Part shown: piece by piece, positions 25,035-31,042 of the stretch
Position numbering within the stretch: position 1 is the first letter of the stretch
Layout of the letters: each line of letters starts with the position of its first letter
Origin: Branchiostoma floridae
Lineage: Eukaryota > Chordata > Leptocardii > Amphioxiformes > Branchiostomatidae
Assembly (NCBI RefSeq): GCF_000003815.2
Contig: NC_049987.1
Location: 18,422,468-18,462,065, forward strand
DNA: 39,598 nt
Direction: 5' to 3'
The notes under the pieces: generated by a model
Seen by the model: only the letters and a program-made list of their open reading frames with translations
Database searches by the model: none
Told to the model about the DNA's origin: nothing
Translations under genes and position numbers: made by a program

Positions 25035-26002
25035 TGATAGATATATTAATAATCTAACTTTATTTGCCAAGGAAGTGATAGCTCCCTCGAGAATGTAGTG
25101 GATATTTCCCTTGAGCAATGTACAACCTTTTTAATTTCATCTGTCGAAAGTCAGAACTTTCTACAGCTCATAACTGAATCTACGTTAAAATCCCTGTCTC
25201 TCAAGTAAACTAAAATGATAGACAAGACGGCATGGCAAGTGTACAGATAATAGTATTTCATACAAACATGTCAAGTGACTTTCAATCATATTCATCATTA
25301 CTACATTAGGTAACAGAGAAAGAGGGGGAGGTACTTACTTTTTCACCATCAATGGATTGTAGAAATAGATCTTCATAAATTGCTGCTCTTTCTCATGGTA
25401 ACCATAGTACGGCCTAAAATAGTAAACAAAGAAAGAACAAAAAGGAAAAATTAACAATAACTTATCGCAGTGGTTAACGATATGATGATGATCTCTAAGT
25501 TTTAGAATATTGTGACCATTAATAATCTTCATGCAAAAACACCCAATCTAATTCTTTAACAAAAGAAAAATATTATGACATTGCTACTTCAATAAAATCA
25601 CTGAAACTGCTTTTCTGCATTGTATTTACATGAATCATGTCATTGTTACATATAAACAATAAATATTATGACCACTTATTCTACCTAAAAATCTAGCATG
25701 GTTTAAAGACACTGGAAATTCAACATACCAACAAAAGAAACAGTAGCTGTACTTAGTATGGTTAATGGCAGTCATAATTAAATGCAGCTCTTTAATAATG
25801 GAGCGGCACACTTACGTCCCGCTAACGAGAGATATCTTGAAAACGTGCTGAGTAGTCGACGAGGCTCTGCCTAACGCCACGTTTAGCGCTCGATCAATGC
25901 TGCTCGCAAACTGCCTCAGGTGCCGCTCGGACTCGGGAGGCCCGTCATAGGGGACGTAGACGTAGGGAAACACTCCATGGAGGTGCAGGCAGGTCTTCTG
26001 AC
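294..26002 (-). CDS. REV3L: REV3L, DNA polymerase zeta catalytic subunit (spliced, 26 exons visible, both ends missing)
   Basis: This family-B polymerase acts in nuclear translesion synthesis, extending primers past lesions in a complex with REV7 and the POLD2/POLD3 subunits. Twenty-six exons were joined by hand; all have AG acceptors and GT donors, and all junctions keep frame. Order along the protein: N-terminal domain (HLHGVFPYVYVPYDG), acidic Ser-rich linker, giant disordered exon with the conserved IIVNRFKG block and the REV7-binding motif VWTPALKPP, inactive exonuclease-like domain (ELHIRTRREL, no canonical DxE pair), then polymerase motifs A (DFQSLYPSIV), B (KLIANVTYGYTS) and C (YGDTDS, split across an intron), followed by KKRYVGYMYE. 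About 3,370 codons are visible, more than the whole human protein (about 3,130), mostly because of the middle exon. The first coding exon and the C-terminal zinc/iron-sulfur region are not in view. The identification rests on recalled human REV3L. Confidence 0.97.
993..1245 (-). CDS. REV3L: REV3L exon 26, end of motif C and KKRY motif
   Basis: Encodes SMFVLLKGASKDRAFQIGQE, KLKFEKVYLPCVLQTKKRYV and FDAKGIETVRRDGCPAASK, matching human REV3L across the palm and the DNA-contacting KKRY motif. Acceptor ttgcag|CA, donor AAAG|gtgaga. The next intron (485-992, 508 bp) shows nothing recognisable. Confidence 0.98.
1829..2046 (-). CDS. REV3L: REV3L exon 25, polymerase motif B and start of motif C
   Basis: Encodes motif B, QLGLKLIANVTYGYTSANFS, followed by ERAIRLVNDTPKWGARVVYG and DTD. 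The motif C aspartates (YGDTD) are the last codons, with the Ser completed by the next exon. Acceptor catcag|AA, donor ACAG|gttagt. The next intron (1246-1828, 583 bp) shows nothing recognisable. Confidence 0.98.
2702..2909 (-). CDS. REV3L: REV3L exon 24, fingers region
   Basis: Encodes LTVSPNGVAFITKDVRKGVL and MVKKSMKDYKQDK, matching human ITVSPNGVAFVKPSVRKGVL and MVKQSMKAYKQDR. Acceptor atacag|GC, donor AAG|gtactt, with a short variable stretch after the motif A exon. The next intron (2047-2701, 655 bp) shows nothing recognisable apart from several TACATGTA palindromes. Confidence 0.98.
3047..3456. repeat. Composite repeat with a GC-rich imperfect inverted repeat in a REV3L intron
   Basis: Bases 3047-3319 are bounded by the inverted strings TATGTCATA and TATGACATA. 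Next to this, about 3318-3456 forms an imperfect inverted repeat: GTGTATTCCGCATCAC near its left end faces GTGATACGGAATACAC near its right end, around a GC-rich core. The content and structure differ sharply from the surrounding AT-rich intron. It looks like a mobile-element fragment; the family was not identified. Confidence 0.5.
3604..3765 (-). CDS. REV3L: REV3L exon 23, polymerase motif A
   Basis: Encodes polymerase motif A, VLVLDFQSLYPSIVIAYNYC. The first Asp is a catalytic metal ligand, and the SLYPS signature is that of family B. Acceptor ctgtag|GC, donor CTGA|gtaagt. The next intron (2910-3603) contains a palindromic repeat at about 3047-3456. Confidence 0.98.
4320..4544 (-). CDS. REV3L: REV3L exon 22
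   Basis: Encodes DHFVTRCRGNLQLLEQMDLI, GIQFYHVLTRGSQYRVESMM and KPMNYIAVSPSMQQRAR, almost residue for residue human REV3L before motif A. Acceptor taacag|GT, donor GCTAG|gtacga. The next intron (3766-4319, 554 bp) shows nothing recognisable. Confidence 0.98.
4870..5100. repeat. Short interspersed repeat with CAGGGTT ends
   Basis: Begins CAGGGTTGGACAAG and ends with the complement of CAGGGTTTCAAG, so the termini share CAGGGTT in inverted orientation. Internally it repeats the words GGACAAGT and GGCAAG. Ends of this type occur in hAT-like MITEs, but I found no matching 8-bp target duplication, so the exact limits and class are uncertain. Confidence 0.45.
5222..5340 (-). CDS. REV3L: REV3L exon 21
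   Basis: Encodes LALNNYTFENVAFHAMHQRV and LSDWFDNKTDLFR, matching human TNYTFENVSFHVLHQRFPLF and LSDWFDNKTDLYR. Acceptor catacag|TT, donor TTCAG|gtgaga. The next intron (4545-5221, 677 bp) contains a 231-bp repeat at 4870-5100. Confidence 0.97.
5391..6429. mobile_element. Non-autonomous hAT-type DNA transposon (1,039 bp)
   Basis: The termini are perfect 15-bp inverted repeats, TAGTGGTGCGTACCG at the left and its complement at the right. The element is flanked on both sides by the identical 8-bp sequence GTCATAAG (5383-5390 and 6430-6437). An 8-bp duplication with a TAGTG-type end is the hallmark of hAT elements. The sub-terminal regions are full of repeated (A)GTCCGG and CCGGTTCAGGTCC words, probably transposase-binding repeats. 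No transposase ORF is visible, so it would need a partner in trans. It lies in the REV3L intron between exons 20 and 21. Confidence 0.85.
6833..6951 (-). CDS. REV3L: REV3L exon 20
   Basis: Encodes SRFSADQDEWGADQMSEISI and VGRIVINVWRLMRNE, matching human MSEINIVGRITLNLWRIMRNE. Acceptor gagcag|AT, donor GAG|gtagga. The next intron (5341-6832) contains a 1,039-bp hAT-type insertion. Confidence 0.97.
7568..7683 (-). CDS. REV3L: REV3L exon 19
   Basis: Encodes KWDPDILVGYEVQMLSWGYL and RAATLEMDLCPMLSRIP, matching human RYDPDILLGYEIQMHSWGYL. The DPDILVGYE block corresponds to the ExoII region of family-B polymerases. Acceptor ttccag|AT, donor CCAG|gtgagc. The next intron (6952-7567, 616 bp) shows nothing recognisable. 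Confidence 0.97.
7861..7990 (-). CDS. REV3L: REV3L exon 18
   Basis: Encodes PLLPRSGVTSLDVTYVAEEK, matching human PLLIRSGITGLEVTYAADEK. Two AG acceptors are possible: ccttccag|CTCC (used here) and, 16 bases further in, ctgtcag|AAGA. Only the first keeps the conserved frame; it adds an insert reading APPPVRRAQNCR. Donor AAA|gtgagt. The next intron is 177 bp. Confidence 0.93.
8207..8432 (-). CDS. REV3L: REV3L exon 17, exonuclease-like domain
   Basis: Encodes VQNLTVISMELHIRTRREL, RPDPEYDPICMLFYCLHDD and VEVTGVIIVDKD, as in human IQNLTLISVELHARTRRDLE. The residues at the ExoI position are MEL rather than the DxE of proofreading family-B enzymes, consistent with REV3 lacking exonuclease activity. 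Acceptor tttccag|GT, donor ACAG|gtgcgt. The next intron is 216 bp. Confidence 0.97.
8988..9110 (-). CDS. REV3L: REV3L exon 16
   Basis: Encodes NQFHTPEMRRSISQIEGPTL and NTYGFKVSQQNLQDAKALHE, matching human TSQIDGPSLNNTYGFKVSIQ and NLQEAKALHE at the start of the exonuclease-like domain. Acceptor ttgtag|AA, donor GAG|gtatgg, both phase 0. The next intron (8433-8987, 555 bp) shows nothing recognisable. Confidence 0.97.
9418..10236 (-). CDS. REV3L: REV3L exon 15
   Basis: Encodes 273 residues: VVLTPCRLPPHPEKVAAWLA followed by KKEYLRQKQ (human IVIMPCKCAPSRQLVQVWLQ and KEEYERSKK), a Lys/Glu- and Ser/Thr-rich linker, then FPTCTPIGVGTGRKS and QQDVLRKVVLNTQLK (human TLRRVLLTQAK). Acceptor ggcgcag|GG, donor CAAG|gtgtgt. 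The 3' side of the exon on the plus strand (about 10.08-10.22 kb) is unusually GC-rich. The next intron (9111-9417, 307 bp) holds nothing recognisable. Confidence 0.95.
10705..10843 (-). CDS. REV3L: REV3L exon 14
   Basis: Encodes EVGGRVLKLECVLPTALPTY and GGLTHWQAILAST, matching human REIGGRLLMVETRL...SLEGLRLWKTAFSAM. Acceptor tactgtag|GG is only 67 bases from the left end of a mariner insertion. Donor CAG|gtaaaa ends on a codon boundary. The next intron (10237-10704, 468 bp) shows nothing recognisable. Confidence 0.94.
10911..12205 (-). mobile_element. mariner transposon, full length (1,295 bp)
   Basis: Both ends carry AGGGGTGATCAATAAG as inverted repeats (10913 onward and, inverted, ending at 12203), with similarity extending over about 27 bp. 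Each side is flanked by the dinucleotide TA (10909-10910 and 12206-12207), the normal Tc1/mariner target duplication. The length is typical of mariner elements. It inserted in the REV3L intron between exons 13 and 14, in the same orientation as the gene. Confidence 0.93.
11049..12026 (-). CDS. mariner transposase, 325 aa, cut short by an in-frame stop near the C-terminus
   Basis: Cut-and-paste transposase. Residues 1-50 form the first helix-turn-helix (ending VKKWVANFKRG), with the linker RSGRPKS at 60-66 and the second HTH at about 75-110. The mariner motif is WVPRML at 119-124 (canonical form WVPHEL). The catalytic triad is D158 (TQDETWVHHF), D252 (LLQDNAPVH) and D287 (LAPSDFYLFPNLK); exactly 34 residues separate the last two, giving DD34D. 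A TAG stops the frame after residue 325. The same frame continues to a second stop at 10977-10979, which would give the usual length of about 349 residues. One nonsense change therefore removes the last 24 residues; the rest has no visible damage. The start is the ATG at 12024-12026. Confidence 0.92.
   Translation of the reverse strand: MDQTEARSVIKYLYKEGMTPKEIHEDMVKTHGEDSPSYSTVKKWVANFKRGKESTKDDPRSGRPKSATTDNQVEAIHRMVKNDRRVTIRHIGHSLGISYGVVQNVLSNILAMSKLSARWVPRMLTPHQKLNRLQVSRTLLARFQSNPGNFLKRFVTQDETWVHHFDPESKEQSKQWTHKGSQPPKKFKRVSSVGKVMASVFWDSEGVIMINYLQKGQTINGEYYASELRQLRAAIKEKRREKLRAGVLLLQDNAPVHTATVAVAAATECGFELLPHPSYSPDLAPSDFYLFPNLKSHLRGHRFDTDNDVIQAIEAYLKGQDEPFF
12697..18235 (-). CDS. REV3L: REV3L exon 13, giant exon (disordered middle, NRFKG block, REV7-binding motif)
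   Basis: A single open reading frame of 1,846 codons between acceptor tttacag|CT and donor CCAT|gtaagt; human REV3L also has one very large central exon. Order: two copies of a LYKVKES-containing unit (about 17860-17990), two copies of a RKSTRVRK unit followed by acidic runs (about 17360-17570), Lys/Glu-rich stretches, the conserved block VQIINIIVNRFKG (about 16.9 kb, as in human IIKYIIINRFRG), SPPKCWSPSAKK (human SPPRCWSPTDP), a Pro/Gln/Ser-rich tract of about 330 residues (about 14450-15440), Ser-rich and Lys-rich segments, the motif VWTPALKPP, and SYQEPFCSKPTDLPDKP (human YQEPFCSNPSDVPEKP). Mostly predicted disordered. The two ends and the internal anchors make the assignment firm; the low-complexity parts have no direct human counterpart. 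Confidence 0.96.
12801..12827 (-). other. REV3L: REV7 (MAD2L2)-binding motif in REV3L
   Basis: The nine codons read VWTPALKPP, which fits the known REV7-binding consensus (two hydrophobic residues, any residue, P, three residues, PP). It sits at the same distance before YQEPFCS as human ILKPLMSPP. REV7 closes its seat-belt over this peptide to build polymerase zeta. The motif is read directly; its function is inferred from human and yeast REV3. Confidence 0.75.
18349..18620 (-). mobile_element. tRNA-derived SINE
   Basis: On the minus strand the element starts near 18620 with a tRNA-like head: an A-box-like TGGCCAAGTGGGTAGAG and, about 40 bases on, a B-box-like GTGAGTTCAATCCCC. A non-tRNA body of about 170 bases follows, then a tail of repeated AACTTT words (18349-18370). 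Head, body and repetitive tail are the standard SINE layout. It lies in the intron between exons 12 and 13. Target-site duplications were not resolved. Confidence 0.75.
18697..18806 (-). CDS. REV3L: REV3L exon 12
   Basis: Encodes AFDLEGMESSFNSSQWVDVE and IPQVDGSADEKP, corresponding to human EEMEWSDNS...IPQLDGTADEN. Acceptor gtttag|CC, donor CCTG|gtgagg. The next intron (18236-18696) contains a tRNA-derived SINE. Confidence 0.94.
19141..19363 (-). CDS. REV3L: REV3L exon 11
   Basis: Encodes SLASLLAGLADD, a long run of acidic residues, and SILMSQKWD. These match human VHLLAGLESD and LSLVMSQRWD. Acceptor ttgtag|CA, donor GAAAG|gtatac. The next intron (18807-19140, 334 bp) shows nothing recognisable. 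Confidence 0.95.
19640..19790. repeat. Degenerate small inverted-repeat element (MITE-like)
   Basis: Contains GTTTACGGTGGTTTTAAGTT near its left side and the inverted counterpart AAAACCACCGCAAAC at its right side. It is related to the element at 27038-27194 but without clear ends. It lies in the intron between exons 10 and 11. Confidence 0.5.
19880..20011 (-). CDS. REV3L: REV3L exon 10
   Basis: Encodes an acidic segment, DDPIVDEDAVQSVVEMSQSF, that aligns with human NEEAILNLMENSQTF. Acceptor ttctag|AC, donor CTGG|gtaact. The next intron (19364-19879, 516 bp) contains a degenerate copy of a small repeat, described separately. Confidence 0.92.
20609..20742 (-). CDS. REV3L: REV3L exon 9
   Basis: Encodes KSQLERLQESQAMSDEQSP and SLTPSCSVELHFSQIE. 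It is a weakly conserved part of the linker, supported by frame and by consensus splice sites (ttacag|AA and GAAG|gtaaga). The next intron (20012-20608, 597 bp) shows nothing recognisable. Confidence 0.92.
20859..20943 (-). CDS. REV3L: REV3L exon 8
   Basis: Encodes ERPDVQPTESDLELRERIKE and IVEEQDSL, matching the human TESEKKFQKRLQEILKQND helix in position and character. Acceptor ttcacag|AG was chosen over an AG two bases further in because only it keeps frame. Donor is CTT|gtaagt. The next intron is 116 bp. Confidence 0.94.
21065..21169 (-). CDS. REV3L: REV3L exon 7
   Basis: Encodes AKIGTNPGLAAIWEDEKQRR, matching human GNPGLQAIWEDEKQRRR, then a Ser/Pro-rich tail. Acceptor gttacag|CC; donor CAAG|gttggt, which is not the strongest consensus. 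The intron to exon 8 is only 121 bp. Confidence 0.95.
21737..21834 (-). CDS. REV3L: REV3L exon 6
   Basis: Encodes SSLLLEAEVVRQSTCELEVD and DAVAPDILNRLEIQ, matching human SSLILEGVEPQSTCELEVDA. Acceptor tcacag|TT, donor CAAG|gtaagg. The following intron (21170-21736, 567 bp) shows nothing recognisable. Confidence 0.96.
23566..23779 (-). CDS. REV3L: REV3L exon 5, Ser/Pro/Gln-rich linker
   Basis: Encodes a low-complexity linker starting VNQPVNSNQP and ending VWEMENVP, which aligns with the human FRWEQDEIPSS region. Acceptor ccaacag|TT, donor CCCAG|gtatga. The linker itself is not conserved with human, but the frame is kept at both junctions. The next intron (21835-23565, 1,731 bp) is AT-rich. 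I see no gene or clear repeat in it; only the imperfect palindrome TTACCATGGTGA near 22.6 kb stands out. Confidence 0.93.
23882..23927. repeat. 46-bp mini foldback
   Basis: Begins CAGGGCTAGCCC and ends GGCTAGTTGGGCAACCCTG, so the two halves are inverted copies with small mismatches. It may be a deletion remnant of a CAGGG-ended MITE. It lies in the intron between exons 4 and 5. Confidence 0.4.
24037..24201. mobile_element. TA-flanked MITE (165 bp)
   Basis: The ends are imperfect inverted repeats, CAGTAAAACCTG at the left and the complement of CAGTCAAAACTG at the right, each flanked by TA (24035-24036 and 24202-24203). Size, TA target and lack of coding capacity fit a Tc1/mariner-type MITE. 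It lies in the intron between exons 4 and 5. Confidence 0.65.
24251..24411 (-). CDS. REV3L: REV3L exon 4
   Basis: Encodes GGAVMNKPYQPHEAHIP, FFIDYNLYGMN and NLGAVKFR, the most conserved stretch of the N-terminal domain. Acceptor ctacag|GG, donor GAAG|gtaaag. The intron after it (23780-24250) holds a TA-flanked MITE and a mini foldback. Confidence 0.96.
24487..24889. mobile_element. Non-autonomous hAT-type MITE (403 bp)
   Basis: The left end is TAGAGCTGTGTACC and the complement of the right end is TAGGGCCCGTGTACC. The element is flanked by identical 8-bp duplications CTTAGTAA (24479-24486 and 24890-24897). Repeated GGTACAGG-type words fill the sub-terminal regions. It has no ORF. It lies in the intron between exons 3 and 4. 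Confidence 0.8.
24997..25030. repeat. (CA)17 microsatellite
   Basis: An uninterrupted run of about 17 CA dinucleotides in the intron between exons 3 and 4. Its purity suggests it is likely to be polymorphic. Confidence 0.97.
25339..25413 (-). CDS. REV3L: REV3L exon 3
   Basis: Short 75-base exon encoding PYYGYHEKE and MKIYFYNPLMVKK, matching the human FYGYHEKE...YLYNPTMVKR block of the N-terminal domain. Acceptor ttttag|G, donor AA|gtaagt. The intron after it (24412-25338) holds a CA microsatellite and a 403-bp hAT-type element, listed separately. Confidence 0.96.
25816..26002 (-). CDS. REV3L: REV3L exon 2 (first visible), N-terminal polymerase domain
   Basis: Encodes TCLHLHGVFPYVYVPYDG, SIDRALNVALG and HVFKISLVSG, nearly identical to the human N-terminus. 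The exon begins with the last two bases of a Gly codon, so one further coding exon must precede it. Acceptor is cag|GT and donor is AC|gtaagt. The pyrimidine tract before the acceptor includes two copies of a 13-bp repeat (26016-26041 on the plus strand, GGGTCAGAGGTCA). The next intron (25414-25815, 402 bp) shows nothing recognisable. Confidence 0.96.
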
Positions 26003-27037
26003 CTGAAACAGATGAGGGTCAGAGGTCAGGGTCAGAGGTCAGGTTACAAAACCAACCAAGGTCACCTTCAAGGATTTTAGTATTCGGCACAACCCGACAG
26101 CATTTGTCAGTCTACAATCAGGTTGGAAATCTAGCCCCCCATCATGTCAGACTGTCTGGCTGTGTTATCAGATTTTACATCTTGTGGGTTCTGCATAACA
26201 AGATTTTCTCCAACCTACATCAGATTAGAAAGCAGGGGCTTTAGGTAGGACAGGAGTATCATCACAATGTCTGATCGATTAGCTAGAAGACTTGTTTTAA
26301 CTCCGTAAACGGTTAAGAAGTAGTAGACAAAGAGGTGTTATAATGTTCTGCTTAAGGTTAACAGGACATGACACATCTCATCTGTTGTTTTCCAACTCTT
26401 ACACTGTTATAGTATACTGGTAAAAACAACTCAGACAAAGACACGGTGTTTGCTTACTTTATGTACATGTTGTCATGTTACATACAAATGTATCAGTCAG
26501 GATACAGACTGACAGGATAAGTGACTTTACAGAAATTGTGATCATGATCTGTACCAGCTAAATTGCATAATAATGTACTGGTAGAGATCCTGATACCAAT
26601 TTCTGCCATATCCTATTGCCATCTCTACCAGTGGAATCAGTGAATCACTGATTCTGTCACATCACAGACTCTACCCTAACATTATGATACGAATCTTGAC
26701 AGGGCCTTCTGTATATCAAATCTGTGCTTTTTCAAAACCGTGGGACAAGTATAAATAATTGACAGGCCTTCCTACACACAAGGGAGTCATTGGAGTCACA
26801 CAACATGACCTTCGACCTTGCCAACCTTGAGGTCACACTTCTCAGAATGCTTGAGATGAATTCTTGTAATAGAGTTACAATGACAAAGGCCTTGTGGAGG
26901 AAAAGATCAAGCAATACTACCTTCATGCACTGTGCCAGCTCTTCCAACAAGAGCTATCATTTTCAGCATGGTATACATGTAACATAACATCATAATCCCA
27001 AATGGCATTGTACTTACATTTAGCCTACTACTGTTAC

Positions 27038-27194
27038 TATAAATGCATTTAAGTTCGTGGGGATTTACTTTCTTGGTAGCGAGAAAATGTATAGTGTTCG
27101 CAGTGGTTTGAAGTTCACGGTAGCGCCATTGACTGTAGTCTCATAGTGGAAAAAAATAAAAATAAAACCACCACAAACATTTCTGCATTTACAG
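27038..27194. mobile_element. TA-flanked MITE (157 bp)
   Basis: The ends are CTATAAATGCATTT at the left and the complement of CTGTAAATGCAGAA at the right, with TA on each side (27036-27037 and 27195-27196). Inside, CAGTGGTTTGAAGTTCACGG faces AAAACCACCACAAAC, so most of the element can fold on itself. A diverged relative lies at 19640-19790. The rest of 26003-28700 shows no gene that I can support. Confidence 0.6.
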
Positions 27195-28730
27195 TAACTG
27201 TCTACAGTGCATTTTGCCACCTTTCAGTTTTGATATGATACTTCAAACAAAATAAAACATTGTTTTAAAACATTACTTTAGATTGATGAAAACTAATACA
27301 TGTGCTATAATAGACACTGATTTCAAATTCATTAGAAACAAGAACAATCAAAATCTTTTTCTCTTCTATTATTCATATCAAAATTCCTCTAAAATCAGAA
27401 AGAGATATCCTTCTTTTCCCCTCCCTAAACCCTTTTGCAACCTCATGAGTTATGTCTGCAGGCCCTGTGCAGTCCCAGAGAGGATAGATCTGATGGTATA
27501 TTGATGTCAGTAGTCAGACAAATCTCACAGCCTGCCAGGGGCTGGACCCACACAGACAAGTCTGCTCAAATTACATGGAATAAACAGGAATGAAGTACAG
27601 CAGGGATGAAGAATGTCAGCTGTGCACCCCATTCTTTTGTCTTATCTTTTACACCACATTTCTCTGCATCACATCTGACATCTACAGCAGTCTCAAGTAA
27701 GGATTAAGCAATGACAAGTTACAGCTGCATTTTATCATAATGATTTCCAATGGATCTAGACATTCTGATTATTGCTTTTCATTTGTCACTTTTAGTACTA
27801 CTCAACACATGCAAGACAAATTTGAAAAAATTATATCATGCATTTTTCACTTTGTATTTGCTTATTTCATACAGCATTCCATTGTCATTAATATTCAATG
27901 AAACATTTGCTAATACATTCCGAAGTCTTAGCTGGTAACAGTGATCCTCTAAAAAATCTTCATATTCATAAGGAATTTGTAGCTTAGTTGGAAGACCTAT
28001 TTTAAAAGGGTACCAGCTGTGAATGTTGTACCAAGTAAATATGTCCAGGTGTGTAGTGTAATTACCTGCATCTGCTTGTTTAAACAACAAATATGGTAAC
28101 AGGTGTTTAGGACTGTATCTACTTGTACACTACAGCCTTACAAACAAAGAGCACATAGCATTGTTGACCTAGAGACAAAGGTTTGGCATCCCTAAAATAA
28201 AATGATATTCAAAAGCCGTGTGCATGTGTTCCACTGATCTAACATTACTTATCTAGGGTACTATTTTCTATATTTTCTATTACTACACTTCTGTAATGTT
28301 TTGCTCAATAGACTGATAACATGCATTGGCATAATACCGGTAGTAAGACTTATACCGGTAGATTAAAAATACTGGAACTTAAAGAGATCTACACATGCAA
28401 CAATAGTTATTTCTGAGCTGTGCACACTTCAGACATCTAGGTGTCCAATACATCATTTACAAAGCATTGATAACAATGCATTCGAAGACAACAAGTCCAA
28501 AAGTTTTCAGTATCTTTTTCGGGGTACTCAGCTCGTCGTGGGACGAACACACTGTCACATTCATTGCCAAATTTATAGATCATAATTACACATGCTCACG
28601 GCACAAGACGAACATGATTCAACAACAATCTTGAATTTCTGTTGGTGACCTACAACTCATGTAAAAGTGTGAAGAACCGTTGCATAATAGCCCGGATCTA
28701 CGACTGAATGGGCAAAATTGAACGTACGCA

Positions 28731-28782
28731 GCCATTTTCCCGCCATTTTTATATCTACGCTAGCAGTGAAGTGTTACGTCAT
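28731..28782 (-). promoter_or_regulatory. Possible promoter: two YY1-like sites and a CRE-like site
   Basis: On the minus strand the sequence reads ATGACGTAA (28774-28782), resembling an ATF/CREB element, followed by AAAAATGGC and GGAAAATGGC (28742-28750 and 28731-28740), resembling YY1 core sites in the orientation seen just downstream of animal start sites. The strand agrees with REV3L transcription. No recognisable REV3L start codon follows, so the link to the gene is a guess. It could serve a non-coding first exon or nothing at all. Confidence 0.3.
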
Positions 28783-29199
28783 AGCGGTTGTGACGGACAG
28801 AAGTTAAATGAAAATTCTTGACAGTATACGTCCGTTTTCTCATGACATTTTGTATGCTCATGCAGGTTTATGTTTTATGCATTTACTGACAGAAAAGGAA
28901 GGAACATCAGAGGATGTATAAATGTACATAGCGGCAGTTAATTATGCCGTGTTTCTTCCTACCGGTATTTTTTACCCCCTCCCAACCACGCGCCCGTTTG
29001 CCGTGCAATTCCGCGGCGTGTTACAATTACAATATTACGCTTTTAGCAGGACAAGAGTGGCAGAAAAGTTTCACAGAAGAAGTGGCAAGGGTAACCTATA
29101 ACAGCAACATGTAACTGGAGAAAATGATGCGTTGACAATTTGTCAAAACAGTATGGCTAGAGAAATCGTCGTAAACGTACCGGTATTATGATAATAGAT

Positions 29200-30942
29200 G
29201 TTACAGATGCTAAAGAAGCTTCAACCTGTTTTGCGTTTTTTTCTAATACGAGTTGGAAGGATGTGTACAATACTCTAGCAACAAGCCCTAGAAAAATTAA
29301 ACACTGCAGCAAATATTTCATGATTTACAGCTTTATATATTAAACCTTTCTTGCTTCCATATTGTGTATAATAACCTCAGTACTGTAACACTTATCATCA
29401 TAATTACTATAGTAGGAGAAAGGAAATCCATTCACATGAAAATGATCATTATGCAGTGGCCACCTAGTCTAGACCCAAGCCCACAGGAAATCTGGCCCAT
29501 ACTTCTTCCTTTAATTACAATTTTCAAGAGCCAACATGATGCATCAGTTGAGACCACAGAGAGTGGCCTCCAATGGTACTTCGTTATGTCTGATAAGGTA
29601 CCCGAAAAGATGGAACCCACAATCCAGTAATATAGTGCATGGATGCAGAATTTCTAACAAAGATGTTTTTAGTGCCAATGGCATAGAAGGGCCAGTATTA
29701 AACTTCGAATGGTACCAACATCTGAAAATGCAACATAACAGTAAAGAATTTGCATGTACCTTTTGACATTTATCTACAACCTTTCATGTTTGAAAAAATC
29801 CCTATAATTAATTTTTTTCCTATAGCAAAAATATGTCTGTACCTGACAATATATGAATAAAAAATTTACACATCAATACTACATGTGTCATTAACATAAA
29901 GGAATGTAACAAAAACTCAATTTTAAAAATAGGTCTAAAGTAATTAGATATTATAGACCAGAAGAAAATTGTGTCTATTTTACGTATTTGGGCCAGAGGC
30001 CACTCCTAATGGTTTAGCTTTGTTTGATTGTTTCTACCTGTGCTTTGAAAGGCAACACTTTTGAAGGGACCAGGGCTAAAGTGCACTGATTCATAAGAGC
30101 TTTGGCTATATCAAGGGGCTGTGGCTGGTTTACAAAACCCATTAGTTCCTAGAGGGATCTCCCCTGAGGGGAAGAAGGAACCCAATTGGTGAGGTCCTCT
30201 ACATTAAATTGGATGGGTCTTGCAAATGTCTGTGACTTCCTAAATGCATGCACAGTGCTTCAAACCATTGCCATTTCCATACTGTTACCATGTACCATGT
30301 GCATGACTGTTTGAAACTCAGTGTGATTGTTTGGCTTGCATGTAAAATATCAAAATAAGCGCATCCTATGTAATTACTATTGATCGGCTTCAGTCTACCC
30401 TTCGGGGACTTATTACAATGATCAATCAGATTACTACTACTACCACTGGGATTCATACTAAATTACAACACCCTTTCTCTCTGTGGTGTGTTTTGGATAT
30501 CAAAGTCAAACAACAAAATGGACATCGCAAGCTGGAATTACACAGTGAAACACACAAACTGGTCCATTATTTCCAATGGCAATAGCCAATACCACTAAAC
30601 AAATGACTACTGACAATACATTCTGGGGCAAAAAGGTCCGAAAAGTGGTGGGGAACAAGCTGGAAAATTTCCTAACAAATTCATCCTAGCATTTATTGAA
30701 AAAAAAAAATGAATTACTAGGAAGGGTTCTGAATCATATACAAATTGTATATCATGCTGGTAAACTTCCACACAGTAAAGCAAATTAAAGACAGGTACAC
30801 AATTTCATCTTTATCGACATGTTTAATTATGCGACACATAAATAGCATCCCAAAACAAAACAAAACATTACTGCACTATAAATTAGAGAATACCATAGAG
30901 AACGCTGCAACAGATCCCCTTATCCACTTGGTTCCAAATCCC
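29200..30942. other. Gene-free stretch, nothing assigned
   Basis: AT-rich DNA between the possible promoter and the assembly gap. Short ORFs are present, but none carries a recognisable domain or a convincing pair of splice sites. No inverted-repeat element was found by eye. Confidence 0.5.
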
Positions 30943-31042
30943 NNNNNNNNNNNNNNNNNNNNNNNNNNNNNNNNNNNNNNNNNNNNNNNNNNNNNNNNNN
31001 NNNNNNNNNNNNNNNNNNNNNNNNNNNNNNNNNNNNNNNNNN
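30943..31042. other. Assembly gap (100 N)
   Basis: Exactly 100 undetermined bases, the conventional placeholder for a gap of unknown size between contigs. Any exon or repeat in the missing DNA, including the first REV3L coding exon, would be invisible here. Confidence 0.99.

Noticed and set aside
28610-28740. ATG-starting minus-strand ORF (MAAYVQF) after the YY1-like sites as a REV3L start
   Set aside because: No similarity to any REV3 N-terminus, no good donor, and a stop soon after.
29529-29597. Plus-strand 23-codon block with AG/GT borders
   Set aside because: Very short, weak acceptor, no homology, and its phase does not fit block A at 33857.
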